Assembly (NCBI RefSeq): GCF_947500985.1
Contig: NZ_CANMTX010000001.1
Coordinates: 310,001-374,000, forward strand
Direction: 5' to 3'
Length of the DNA stretch: 64,000 bases
Origin: an uncultured Maribacter sp.
GTDB lineage: Bacteria > Bacteroidota > Bacteroidia > Flavobacteriales > Flavobacteriaceae
A program made the position numbers and the translations under genes. The notes beneath the pieces were generated by a model, which made no database searches, was not told where the DNA came from, and saw nothing but the letters and a program-made list of their open reading frames with translations. Below are positions 47,754 to 55,931 of this stretch, in pieces. The first letter of the stretch is position 1, and each line of letters starts with the position of its first letter.

Positions 47754-49193
47754 CTATATGGCTTTTAGGTTAGTTGATAATTTCAATAATCCAAAAACGG
47801 ATAAAATACTCCATAAAAATAGGGATATTAAAGAGGTCAACTCATTTTTAAACACCTCTCTTATACTTAAAAAATGATATTGAAAAGGAGGAAACTCTTT
47901 CCAGAAATCACTAGATATAGTATTAGGACCTTCTTTGCCTTTACTAGGTATAAAATCCATCTGCAACTGATTCATATCCTGAGCTAATTTGAAGCGATAG
48001 GTTTCTGCCTCATCCTTAAAATGAAGAAAAGATTGAAAATCTGTTCCTGAGAATGCCATTGATAAATTTTTAATGGCAGAATACGGATTTATGAATGCGG
48101 AATAACGCTCCAAATTGTTTTGTTTATGGTAAACTTCATAAAGTCCTTCTTGGTGTTCAAGGTAAACTTCAGCACTTAATTCTTCTCCTTTAGACATCAC
48201 AAAACCGCCATAATTAAAAGGAAGATTATTAACATCTGTAACCTTATTAGCTAACAAAACAGAGTCTTTTAATGCTTTAAAATGTGGGTCATCTGGATTG
48301 TGACTATCTCCCAATTCAATCAAATCATGTTCAACAGCTGTTTCCATTTCTATTTTAGAAGGAGTAGGGTATAAGTAAAAACCCATTGCCTGTAATGATT
48401 TTGGAACTATGATAACGAATAACAACCATATACCTAACAACTTTACCAAGGCACTTTTAGCGGTTGCGCTAAAAGCTGACACCAAAATAGTGATGGCGCT
48501 TAATATACCAAAGAATAAAAAATAAGAAATAAGCAGAACCAAATACCTCAAAAAACTATCGGTAAGCATGCTATTATGAGATTCTAACAAAACAAAAAGA
48601 AGTAATACCAAAAAAATCGAGATCAAAAAAATGAGTGACAAGCTCCATAAACCTATCCATTTTCCAAATACGATTTCCTTTCTTGTTATTCCTTGTCCTA
48701 TTAAAAGTTTAAGGGTTCCATTTTCCCTTTCTTGAGCTATGGTCGCAAAGCCTAAGTAGAAAATCAATAAAGGAACGATTACTTTTAATAACATAGCTAG
48801 GCTAACTTCACCAAAACGTAAAAGTCCCGTAGACATACTGGCTTCGGAAAAATTAACGGTATTTTGCTTGTGCGCCTCCAAGAAAACGGCATTACCTACA
48901 AAGTTTTCCATACCAAGATCAAAAACACTTAAAACGTGTTTTAGTCTTAGCGCAAAAGACCCATAATGTGACATTCTATGTGGATGCTTATCCGGATTAT
49001 TTTCCCAGCTTTCCTGTACTTCATGTTGAATTTCATCTCGTGTAAAATTCTGGTCATGGTAATTCTCATAACCACTATACGCAGAAAAGAGTAGCAAGAA
49101 CAGCATCAAAGCAGATGCTATCAACATGACCTTAGATCTAAAGGCATCTTGCCATAATTGGCGCGCTAACAGTTTTATTACGTTCTTCCTCAT
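47754..49193 (-). CDS. ABC-2 type permease with DUF3526, subunit 1
   Basis: A 479-residue paralogue of the previous protein with the same layout: N-terminal helix, long loop, then helices with the coupling motif IAQERENGTLKLLIGQGITRKEIVFGKW. It follows the TonB receptor by two bases. Such pairs are often found with a copper/nitrous-oxide-type ATPase (NosFY-like) or in bacteriocin/metal export; here the receptor in the same operon points to a metal chelate or peptide pathway, which remains unknown. Confidence 0.82.
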   Translation of the reverse strand: MRKNVIKLLARQLWQDAFRSKVMLIASALMLFLLLFSAYSGYENYHDQNFTRDEIQHEVQESWENNPDKHPHRMSHYGSFALRLKHVLSVFDLGMENFVGNAVFLEAHKQNTVNFSEASMSTGLLRFGEVSLAMLLKVIVPLLIFYLGFATIAQERENGTLKLLIGQGITRKEIVFGKWIGLWSLSLIFLISIFLVLLLFVLLESHNSMLTDSFLRYLVLLISYFLFFGILSAITILVSAFSATAKSALVKLLGIWLLFVIIVPKSLQAMGFYLYPTPSKIEMETAVEHDLIELGDSHNPDDPHFKALKDSVLLANKVTDVNNLPFNYGGFVMSKGEELSAEVYLEHQEGLYEVYHKQNNLERYSAFINPYSAIKNLSMAFSGTDFQSFLHFKDEAETYRFKLAQDMNQLQMDFIPSKGKEGPNTISSDFWKEFPPFQYHFLSIREVFKNELTSLISLFLWSILSVFGLLKLSTNLKAI

Positions 49194-49195
49194 TA

Positions 49196-51691
49196 TTAGA
49201 ATTTATAAGTTGCATTTAGCAATACGTTTCTTGGTGCCCCAGGACCTAGTCTAGAAGGGTTAAGACCACCTAACCAATACGTTTCGTCAAACAGATTATT
49301 CAATTTTAAGGTTAATTGTATTCCTGTATTATTTGGCTTGTAATACACTGCTGCATCAAAAACCGTGTATGATGGCAATAGAAGTCTATCGGTATCGTAC
49401 GTTGGGTTGTACCACGTATATCGCTCATCCATAAATTGAGCACCCAAACCAAAGCCGATTCCTTTTAAGGTTTCATTTGTAAAATCATATCTTCCCCAAA
49501 TATTTGCATTGTGTTTTGGAGCTCCTCCTATAGGTTCACCAATAAACTCTTCTATGGCATCTTCTACAATTTCAGCATCTGCAAAACCATAAGATGCGGT
49601 AATTTGAAAATTAGGTGATATATAACCAGATACATCCATCTCAAAACCTCTGCTTCTTTGTTCACCTCTTGTAGTTAAATTATCCAAATCATAGGTATCA
49701 CCTAAAAGGATATTTTTTTGAGTAATGTTGAAGATAGCTAGGTTGGCAAATATTTTTCCGTTCAAAAATTCTCCTTTTGCTCCAAACTCTGTTAAACTAC
49801 TTTCAAGGGGATCAAATCTGCTTGGTGAAGTGGACCAAAAGAATCCTTCTGCCGTTGGCGATAATGAAACAGTATTAGTGTGTGGCTGAAAACCTTCTAA
49901 ATAGGTAGCATATGCACTAACAGTATTGGTAACTTCATAGGTTAAACCAATTCTCGGTACAATGGCATCATTTGTAAACTCTTGCTCATCGCCTTCATAA
50001 TCAAAAATATCAGTGAAACGCTCATATCGCAAGTTCAATAAAGCAGAGAACTTACCTACTTTAAACTGATTTTGAATATAGAAACCATTTGAAGTGTTCA
50101 AGTTTGCTGGAATACTCAATTCTGCTAGATTATATGCATTTGTATTTCTAGCACCGTTAAAAGGATCTTCCAGATTAAAATGAGGAACGGCAGGCACTGG
50201 CATGGTTACACCATCTACCACAATTTGCTGAAAGTTGGCTGCATTTGCAGGGTCATAGTTAGACTGACCACCATCTACTGTCAAGTACCTTCTGGCACGT
50301 AGAAATCCGGCTCCAATTTTTCTTTCCCAACGTGTAGCATCATAACCAACTAAAATCTTGTTGGTTATTTTCTCTGTTTTAATGTCGTACGTAAAGTAGG
50401 TACTAAAATTATCGGTTTCCCAATATTGTTGTCTTTCATCATATCTCATTCTAGCCAAGGTAGGAATCACGTTTCCGTCAATATCCACCGCTGTACCATC
50501 AACTCTATGTTCGGCTAAATCTTCATCCCAAGTTTGCTTCATAAATTGTGCATTAAAGCCTAAATTTTTGGTCAATTTTTTACTAAAGTTCGCCATGAAA
50601 ATGAACTCCTTGTTTTTATAGTGATCACTTGATGCACCAACATTCATTGTAATTGGTGTACTATTAATATCGTATTCGCCATTTATAGCACCGAAAATTG
50701 GCTGACCCCTATCTAAATTACCTACGGCATCGCTATAAATCATTTCTACATTTAACGACGTTGTTTCATTAGGTATATAACTTAACGAAGGCGAAAACAA
50801 AATGGCATTGTTGTTTACCACATCTCTAAATGAATCTGCTTCTTGAATTGCAGCATTGAAACGATATAATAATGTTTTTGATTCGTTCAATGGTCCCGTA
50901 AAATCCGCAGTAGCTCTTATGGTTCCAAAACTTCCAGTAGTCAAAGAAACTTCACTACGCTTTTCAGCCAAAGGCTTTTTGGTAACCATGTTTACCGTAC
51001 CACCTGGATCGGCACTTGAAAATGTAACTGATGATGGACCTTTTATAACTTCAACACGCTCTAGATGTGAGGTAATTGGTTGTAAAAAATAGTATTGGCG
51101 TGTACGCATACCGTTTAACACCTGCCCGTCATCCGCTTGTGTAATACCTCGAATATTATAGTGATTGTATAAGCCCGTTACCGAAACATTACTTACCGTT
51201 TTTACAGCATCTGGCACTTGAAAAGCAAGACGGTCTGCAATTAATTCTTTGGTAACAGATGTTATAGCTTGTGGTAGCTCTTTATTGGCAATTGCCACTT
51301 TGGTAGCCGAAAAAGAATAGTCACTATTGTAATCTGTTCTTGCTCTACCAATGACTTCTACAGACTGTAATTGCTCTACACTCTCTTGAAGGTTGATGTT
51401 GCCCAAATCATAATTGGTAAATTGGTTGAATGATTTATTAAAACTTTGGCTTTGCATACCTATGTAGCTCACCGAAATCTGATAGTTTCCGGTTTCGGAA
51501 AGGTCAAAGTTAAATTGACCATCGTCTCCAGTTACAGTACCTCCTTTTTTAGAAGTATTCTCAAGATTATAGGAAATAGTAGCTCCAAAAATGGGAGATC
51601 CGTCATTATCCAAAATTTTTCCGCTTACAGCAATTTGTGCCAATGTAATGTTACAAACAAGTAAAGCTAGTATGGTTATATAGTGTTTCAT
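49196..51691 (-). CDS. TonB-dependent siderophore-type receptor
   Basis: An 831-residue outer-membrane receptor. Signal peptide, a CarboxypepD-regulatory-like domain (residues 20-110, GKILDNDGSPIFGATI), a plug (TSVTKELIADRLAFQVPDAV, YNIRGI-like region, VEVIKGPSSVTFSSADPGG), and a barrel ending in ...NVLLNATYKF with the required C-terminal Phe. The plug resembles FhuE/FoxA siderophore receptors. It imports a metal chelate using TonB energy. It lies inside an ABC operon, two bases from the permease gene, an uncommon arrangement. Confidence 0.92.
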   Translation of the reverse strand: MKHYITILALLVCNITLAQIAVSGKILDNDGSPIFGATISYNLENTSKKGGTVTGDDGQFNFDLSETGNYQISVSYIGMQSQSFNKSFNQFTNYDLGNINLQESVEQLQSVEVIGRARTDYNSDYSFSATKVAIANKELPQAITSVTKELIADRLAFQVPDAVKTVSNVSVTGLYNHYNIRGITQADDGQVLNGMRTRQYYFLQPITSHLERVEVIKGPSSVTFSSADPGGTVNMVTKKPLAEKRSEVSLTTGSFGTIRATADFTGPLNESKTLLYRFNAAIQEADSFRDVVNNNAILFSPSLSYIPNETTSLNVEMIYSDAVGNLDRGQPIFGAINGEYDINSTPITMNVGASSDHYKNKEFIFMANFSKKLTKNLGFNAQFMKQTWDEDLAEHRVDGTAVDIDGNVIPTLARMRYDERQQYWETDNFSTYFTYDIKTEKITNKILVGYDATRWERKIGAGFLRARRYLTVDGGQSNYDPANAANFQQIVVDGVTMPVPAVPHFNLEDPFNGARNTNAYNLAELSIPANLNTSNGFYIQNQFKVGKFSALLNLRYERFTDIFDYEGDEQEFTNDAIVPRIGLTYEVTNTVSAYATYLEGFQPHTNTVSLSPTAEGFFWSTSPSRFDPLESSLTEFGAKGEFLNGKIFANLAIFNITQKNILLGDTYDLDNLTTRGEQRSRGFEMDVSGYISPNFQITASYGFADAEIVEDAIEEFIGEPIGGAPKHNANIWGRYDFTNETLKGIGFGLGAQFMDERYTWYNPTYDTDRLLLPSYTVFDAAVYYKPNNTGIQLTLKLNNLFDETYWLGGLNPSRLGPGAPRNVLLNATYKF

Positions 51692-51698
51692 GTTTTAG

Positions 51699-52388
51699 TT
51701 ATATAGTTTCTAAGTAAAGTTGATTTAATTCATTTGCGTTAATCTCGCTGGCTTTTAGTTGTTGTGCTAAAACACCTTCTTTCATAATACCAATGGTGGT
51801 TCCTAATTCTACGGCATTAAAAATATCATGTGTAGCCATAAAAATAACCTTGCCCATTTTTGCGAGTTCTTTACAAATTTTAGTGAATTCTGCTGTTGCC
51901 TTAGGGTCTAGACCAGAAGTAGGTTCGTCCATAAAAATTACTTCTGCATTTTTGGCAAGTGCAACAGCAATTCCTACTTTTTGACGCATTCCCTTAGAAT
52001 AACCAGATAGCCTTTGGTGTTGAGCATCTGCTTGTAATCCTGTTTTTGTTAAGAACGCTTCTAATTCTGATGTGGAATAGGTGAAGCCTGCCAACTTGCT
52101 AAAGAAATTAAGATTCTCAATCCCTGTAAGATTTCCGTAGAGCTGCACAGTTTCAGGTATATAAGCGGTTAGCTGATTAGTATCATCTTTACCCACTTCT
52201 TTATCGGCAACGAAAGCTTGTCCGCCATCTTTTTTAATAAAACCTAAAAATATATTTATAGTGGTGGTTTTTCCTGCTCCGTTTTGTCCTAACAAACAAA
52301 AAATCTCTCCTTTAGAGACCTCAAAAGAAACATCTTTCAATGCCATTTTTCCGTTATAGGACTTGGTAATATTTACTGCCTTCAGCAT
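51699..52388 (-). CDS. ABC transporter ATP-binding protein
   Basis: A 229-residue ATPase: Walker A GQNGAGKTT, Q-loop YIPETVQLYG, signature LSGYSKGMRQ, Walker B VIFMDEPTSGLD and H-loop MATHDIF. It is of the ABC-2/NosF-like class that drives the two permeases at 46413 and 47754. It is the first gene of that operon, seven bases ahead of the receptor gene, and follows the small His/Cys protein after 245 bases with no feature that I could identify. Confidence 0.92.
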   Translation of the reverse strand: MLKAVNITKSYNGKMALKDVSFEVSKGEIFCLLGQNGAGKTTTINIFLGFIKKDGGQAFVADKEVGKDDTNQLTAYIPETVQLYGNLTGIENLNFFSKLAGFTYSTSELEAFLTKTGLQADAQHQRLSGYSKGMRQKVGIAVALAKNAEVIFMDEPTSGLDPKATAEFTKICKELAKMGKVIFMATHDIFNAVELGTTIGIMKEGVLAQQLKASEINANELNQLYLETI

Positions 52389-52633
52389 ATAAGTATTGTG
52401 TATTAAAAATTGGTAGTACTTGAAGCAACACTCCGTATAGCCGTAATGAATACAGTAAACGGGTATTGAATATTATTGAAGATCTGCCTAAAGATTAAGA
52501 CAGCATCCATATGCCAGATTATGGTTATAAAGAAATGATAACCTCCAAAATAATGGTGACTTTCAAATTAAAATAACAATAGAAAATAGGTGCAGTCATC
52601 CTAAGAATTAAGATACTACAACATACATACGGA

Positions 52634-52936
52634 CTAGATAAATTGTGGTGGAGGTCTAGTAAAGAGATAACTAGATAAATGCCTTTCATTTAAGGCGACA
52701 ACAGGAGTGACAATGGTAATCGTTAACTCCCAATTGTAAAATTCTGTTGGTGATACTACCTGAGGTTGTGTTTCTAAAAGTGGAGTGAAATTAACCGTAG
52801 TGGTAATATGACAAACCTCGCAATGTTGAATGTCTGTTTCATCTGCATGATGAGAAAGTGCATGCAAGCCCGCTACCTTGAATAACAATATCAAGGTAAT
52901 ATAAAACAGGGCAATAAGATGCTTGGCGTTTTTCAT
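52634..52936 (-). CDS. Small exported His/Cys protein, copy 1
   Basis: A 100-residue protein with a hydrophobic N-terminal signal or anchor, then HALSHH (25-30), HCEVCH (38-43) and a C-terminal TRPPPQFI. The paralogue at 63247 has the same three landmarks in the same order. The His and Cys groups suggest metal binding outside the cell. I do not recognise a named family. It precedes the ABC/TonB operon, as the copy at 63247 precedes another TonB receptor, so both probably aid metal uptake. Confidence 0.68.
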   Translation of the reverse strand: MKNAKHLIALFYITLILLFKVAGLHALSHHADETDIQHCEVCHITTTVNFTPLLETQPQVVSPTEFYNWELTITIVTPVVALNERHLSSYLFTRPPPQFI

Positions 52937-53082
52937 TTACAAGCGGTAAAAATAAAAACTTTTATGATTTAATTGAGAATTTATTTTGAAAAACCTTTTT
53001 TGAAGTCGTCAAAACAAGCCCATCCCTATATAAAATAAAGGCTGAAATTCAATTTAAATAAAATTACTGAAGACACATTTTT

Positions 53083-53463
53083 TTACACAAAACACTCTTC
53101 ACATTTGCCTTGAATCAATAACTGAGTAACTTCAATTTTTCTATTCGGTATTTTCGGGAGTGGTACGGTAAAGGTCAAACAATCTACTCTGCCACAGCTA
53201 AGGCATTGAAAATGGGGATGCACATCATTATGCTCGGTAGAAGTACAACCATTACATTTTGCATACCACTTTAAGCCTTCTTTACCTAAAAAAGAATGTA
53301 GAATACCATCATCTTCTAACTTGTCTAAAACACGGTAAATAGTGGTTTTATTAAAGGTATCACCCAACTGTTCAATTAATGCTTTTGCAGAAATAGCTAC
53401 TGAATTAGTATTGAATTCTTTAAGTAAAACTTCTACTGCTTTAGTCTTTCTAATTACTCCCAT
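53083..53463 (-). CDS. zur: Fur-family regulator, probably Zur
   Basis: A 126-residue regulator from ATG 53463 (MGVIRKTKAVEVLLKE); a longer frame to 53481 is upstream of the promoter. It has the winged helix (SAKALIEQLGDTFNKTTIYRVLDKLEDDGIL), metal-binding HNDVHPHFQC, and structural CLSCG and CEEC pairs. Fur family members include Fur, Zur, Mur and PerR. The regulon, which contains zinc-chaperone GTPases, FolE and a MerC-like gene, points to Zur; this is inferred. Its own promoter contains one of the repressor palindromes, so it is autoregulated. Confidence 0.82.
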   Translation of the reverse strand: MGVIRKTKAVEVLLKEFNTNSVAISAKALIEQLGDTFNKTTIYRVLDKLEDDGILHSFLGKEGLKWYAKCNGCTSTEHNDVHPHFQCLSCGRVDCLTFTVPLPKIPNRKIEVTQLLIQGKCEECFV

Positions 53464-53467
53464 AAAA

Positions 53468-53493
53468 CAAATATAACGCAACCTTGTTGCATT
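53468..53493 (-). promoter_or_regulatory. zur promoter with Zur box A
   Basis: Minus-strand -7 element TATATTTG (53475-53468). A TTG (complement of CAA 53496-53498) lies 20 bases upstream. The palindrome AACGCAACCTTGTTGCATT (53475-53493) fills the space between them. The implied start site is at or next to the ATG at 53463, so the zur mRNA may be leaderless. Confidence 0.72.
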
Positions 53494-53531
53494 AACAAAT
53501 ATTATATATACATTTGCAACTCAGTTGTATT
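53487..53531 (+). promoter_or_regulatory. Zinc operon promoter with Zur box B
   Basis: TTG at 53487-53489, exactly 19 bases before the -7 element TACATTTG (53509-53516). The palindrome TTTGCAACTCAGTTGTATT (53513-53531) covers the -7 element and start site. Box A lies over its -33 side, so both boxes can block this promoter. Confidence 0.75.
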
Positions 53532-53544
53532 AACAAAAACTTCA

Positions 53545-53949
53545 ATGATATTAATTAAACAAAAATCGGACATTTTAGGAACTTTTGCCAGTTCATTATG
53601 TCTTGCTCATTGCGTTGCCACACCATTTTTATTCTTAGCACAAGCTAGTGCTGTAACTTGTTGTGACGGTCCGCCGACATGGTGGAAATTTATGGATTAC
53701 CTATTTTTGGCAATTTCATTTTTTGCCATTTTCTGGTCAATCAAAACCACGACTCTTAAATGGATGAAACCAATGCTATGGTTAAGTTGGTCTGTGTTAG
53801 CCGGAATAATTTTAAATGAAAAATTAGAGCTACTAGCCATACCTGAAGCTGCAATCTATATTCCCGCCATTGCTTTGGTAATGTTGCATTTATATAATAG
53901 AAAACACTGTAAATGTGCTACAGATAATTGTTGTGTAAATGAAGGATAA
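53545..53949 (+). CDS. MerC domain membrane protein
   Basis: A 134-residue membrane protein with four helices. MerC (PF03203) features: two Cys-containing sites near the N-terminal helix (LCLAHCVATP) and the loop VTCCDGPP, plus a C-terminal Cys/His tail (HCKCATDNCC). MerC proteins move mercury inward in resistance operons, but lone flavobacterial homologues next to Zur are more likely zinc importers. It is the first gene of the zinc operon; its end overlaps the folE start by 11 bases. Confidence 0.82.
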   Translation: MILIKQKSDILGTFASSLCLAHCVATPFLFLAQASAVTCCDGPPTWWKFMDYLFLAISFFAIFWSIKTTTLKWMKPMLWLSWSVLAGIILNEKLELLAIPEAAIYIPAIALVMLHLYNRKHCKCATDNCCVNEG

Positions 53950-54607
53950 AGAACACATAGAGATAGTAGGGGACAATCATATTTCCTCAAACGTAGAAAC
54001 TCCGTTAAGGGAAGATGCCTTTCTAAAAAGTGATGATGCGAAAATAGAAAGTATTCAGCACTATTTTTCCAAAATAATGGAAGAGCTAGGTCTAGATTTA
54101 ACCGATGATAGTTTATCTGGTACGCCATACCGTTTCGCAAAAATGTATGTCAAAGAGTTGTTTTACGGTTTAAACCCAAAAAACAAACCGAAGCTTTCGG
54201 TTTTTGAAAATAAGTATGAGTACAAGAAAATGCTTATTGAGCAAAATATCACTATAGATTCATCTTGCGAGCATCATTTTTTACCTATTACCGGGCATGC
54301 ACATATTGCATACATGCCAAAGGATAAAGTTATCGGTTTATCAAAAATTAACCGTCTAGTGGATTATTACTCACATCGACCACAGGTACAAGAACGATTG
54401 TCTTTACAAATTTTAAAAGATTTACAAGGGATATTAAATACCAAAGATGTTATTGTTATGATTACCGCCAAACACCTTTGTGTTTCTTCTAGGGGCATTA
54501 AGGATAAAGATAGTTTTACTACTACTATTGAATATGATGGCGAATTCAATAAACCTGAAATAAAATCAGAATTTTTTAATGCATTACAGAAAGGAGAAAA
54601 TTTGTAA
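53939..54607 (+). CDS. folE: GTP cyclohydrolase I, type IA (zinc-dependent form)
   Basis: A 222-residue GTP cyclohydrolase I. Zinc ligands are in SSCEHHFLP and AKHLCVSSRG; the catalytic core (GHAHIAYMPKDKVIGLSKINRLV, then RPQVQERL) is complete. It converts GTP to dihydroneopterin triphosphate in folate synthesis. The N-terminal 40 residues are an extra variable stretch. The usual zinc-stress replacement is the type IB enzyme FolE2, yet here a type IA enzyme sits in the Zur operon, presumably a version that wins scarce zinc or is served by the COG0523 GTPases in the same operon. Confidence 0.93.
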   Translation: MKDKEHIEIVGDNHISSNVETPLREDAFLKSDDAKIESIQHYFSKIMEELGLDLTDDSLSGTPYRFAKMYVKELFYGLNPKNKPKLSVFENKYEYKKMLIEQNITIDSSCEHHFLPITGHAHIAYMPKDKVIGLSKINRLVDYYSHRPQVQERLSLQILKDLQGILNTKDVIVMITAKHLCVSSRGIKDKDSFTTTIEYDGEFNKPEIKSEFFNALQKGENL

Positions 54608-54628
54608 AATCATCTAAACGACACAATC

Positions 54629-55393
54629 ATGGAAATCAAAGAAACCGTAAACAAATATTATCCCACTGCAAAAACTGGAGCTGAAATAACCGATAGTTAT
54701 TTATCTCTTTTGGAAACGGAATATAAATCAGACCTCAAAAAAATGCTTTTTGCTACATCAGTCTGTTCAGATGATGTAAATGTTTCTACAGATTTCCGTA
54801 AAGTATTAAGTAGGCCATTTACCATGGGCGGACTAGGTGGATTACCCTTTTCTGGATTCACAGGCATGGTCGCTTTTTCTCACCACATTCCAGATGATGG
54901 AGATGCATTTATTTTCTACGGCCCACATATTGGCATAACAGATGAAGGTGAACTTGGTCGTATGCGCAGAATTGGTCAATCTAGGCTAACAAACAGTTGT
55001 GGTGCTCTAATGCTTGCTTTAGAACGGTTTAGCGAAAAAAGTGAAGAACCAATTTATGTTCCACAAAACGTGTACTACGATCATCAACAAATTCAATTGG
55101 AACAGTCATTAATGCCTTTTAAACATGATATCATTAATTCTGATAATCCGAAAAAAGCCATAACGGACTACACTTACATTGCCATTGATAAACAAATAAA
55201 ACAGTTGGTTAAAATGAGTTTAAGTGAATTCTCTTGTAAAAGAATTTTTCTTCTTGGTGGTGTAATCATAAACACTAGTGAAGAATTTAATGACTATGTA
55301 GATGTTAGAAACTTTGATGTTATAAACACTGAAGAGCCTAACAATTTTGAATCAATATCCATTATGGAAACAGAAGCATTTAAAAACTTATAA
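54629..55393 (+). CDS. LCIB-type theta carbonic anhydrase-like protein
   Basis: A 254-residue protein that I recognise as a 'limiting CO2-inducible B/C' family member: SVCSDD near 44-49, MGGLGGLPFSGFTGMVAFSHHIP near 66-88, YGPHIGI, and SCGALMLA near 123-130. In LCIB enzymes two Cys and one His hold zinc; here Cys46, His85 or His86 and Cys124 are the likely ligands. These enzymes interconvert CO2 and bicarbonate. Its place in a zinc-starvation operon suggests a replacement for a housekeeping carbonic anhydrase, perhaps able to use another metal. Confidence 0.75.
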   Translation: MEIKETVNKYYPTAKTGAEITDSYLSLLETEYKSDLKKMLFATSVCSDDVNVSTDFRKVLSRPFTMGGLGGLPFSGFTGMVAFSHHIPDDGDAFIFYGPHIGITDEGELGRMRRIGQSRLTNSCGALMLALERFSEKSEEPIYVPQNVYYDHQQIQLEQSLMPFKHDIINSDNPKKAITDYTYIAIDKQIKQLVKMSLSEFSCKRIFLLGGVIINTSEEFNDYVDVRNFDVINTEEPNNFESISIMETEAFKNL

Positions 55394-55429
55394 TTTTTTT
55401 ACCATTATCATTATATCATATTTTTCTTA

Positions 55430-55924
55430 ATGCAAAACAACCTATTTCTTTTGTGTCCTACAGATAATTTAGAACCGGTAATTAACGCGATGTATAGTTA
55501 CGAAAATTATTTTTACACCTCGTTAGGGAATACTTTTTCAAAGGATATAAAAACAGTAGAATGCCTTAAAACATTAATAAAAACAAAAAATATTGGAACT
55601 ATATTTTTTATACTCTCCAGTAAAAACAAAATTATTTTAGATGCGCTAGAGACTCAAATCTTTAAAAATATAACTGGGTTAGAACACCTTTATAAAAAAA
55701 TTGAAGAACAAAAGAGGTATTCAAAATTTTGGAACAATAACCAATTTGAAAATCTACTGTTTTCATATTATTTGAATTTTAAAATTAAAGAACTCAGCAA
55801 CGATTTAAGCCCTATGTTATTACCAACCGTTACTATCAAAGGAAAAATTTACAACGAACAGGAACATAAGTTTTATCCTATTTATTCAAATTTAATTTGT
55901 CAAGAAAAATTCCATTTTAATTAA
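55430..55924 (+). CDS. Unrecognised cytoplasmic protein of the zinc operon
   Basis: A 164-residue protein with no signal peptide. It is mixed alpha/beta, begins NNLFLLCPTDNLEPVINAM, has GTIFFILSSKNKIILDALE in the middle and ends LPTVTIKGKIYNEQEHKFYPIYSNLICQEKFHFN. I cannot assign a family. It follows the LCIB-type gene by 36 bases and precedes phoX by seven, so it may be a partner of the carbonic anhydrase or an accessory to zinc stress; the first reading is my preference because the layout rather than the sequence suggests it. Confidence 0.6.
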   Translation: MQNNLFLLCPTDNLEPVINAMYSYENYFYTSLGNTFSKDIKTVECLKTLIKTKNIGTIFFILSSKNKIILDALETQIFKNITGLEHLYKKIEEQKRYSKFWNNNQFENLLFSYYLNFKIKELSNDLSPMLLPTVTIKGKIYNEQEHKFYPIYSNLICQEKFHFN

Positions 55925-55931
55925 AAATGTT

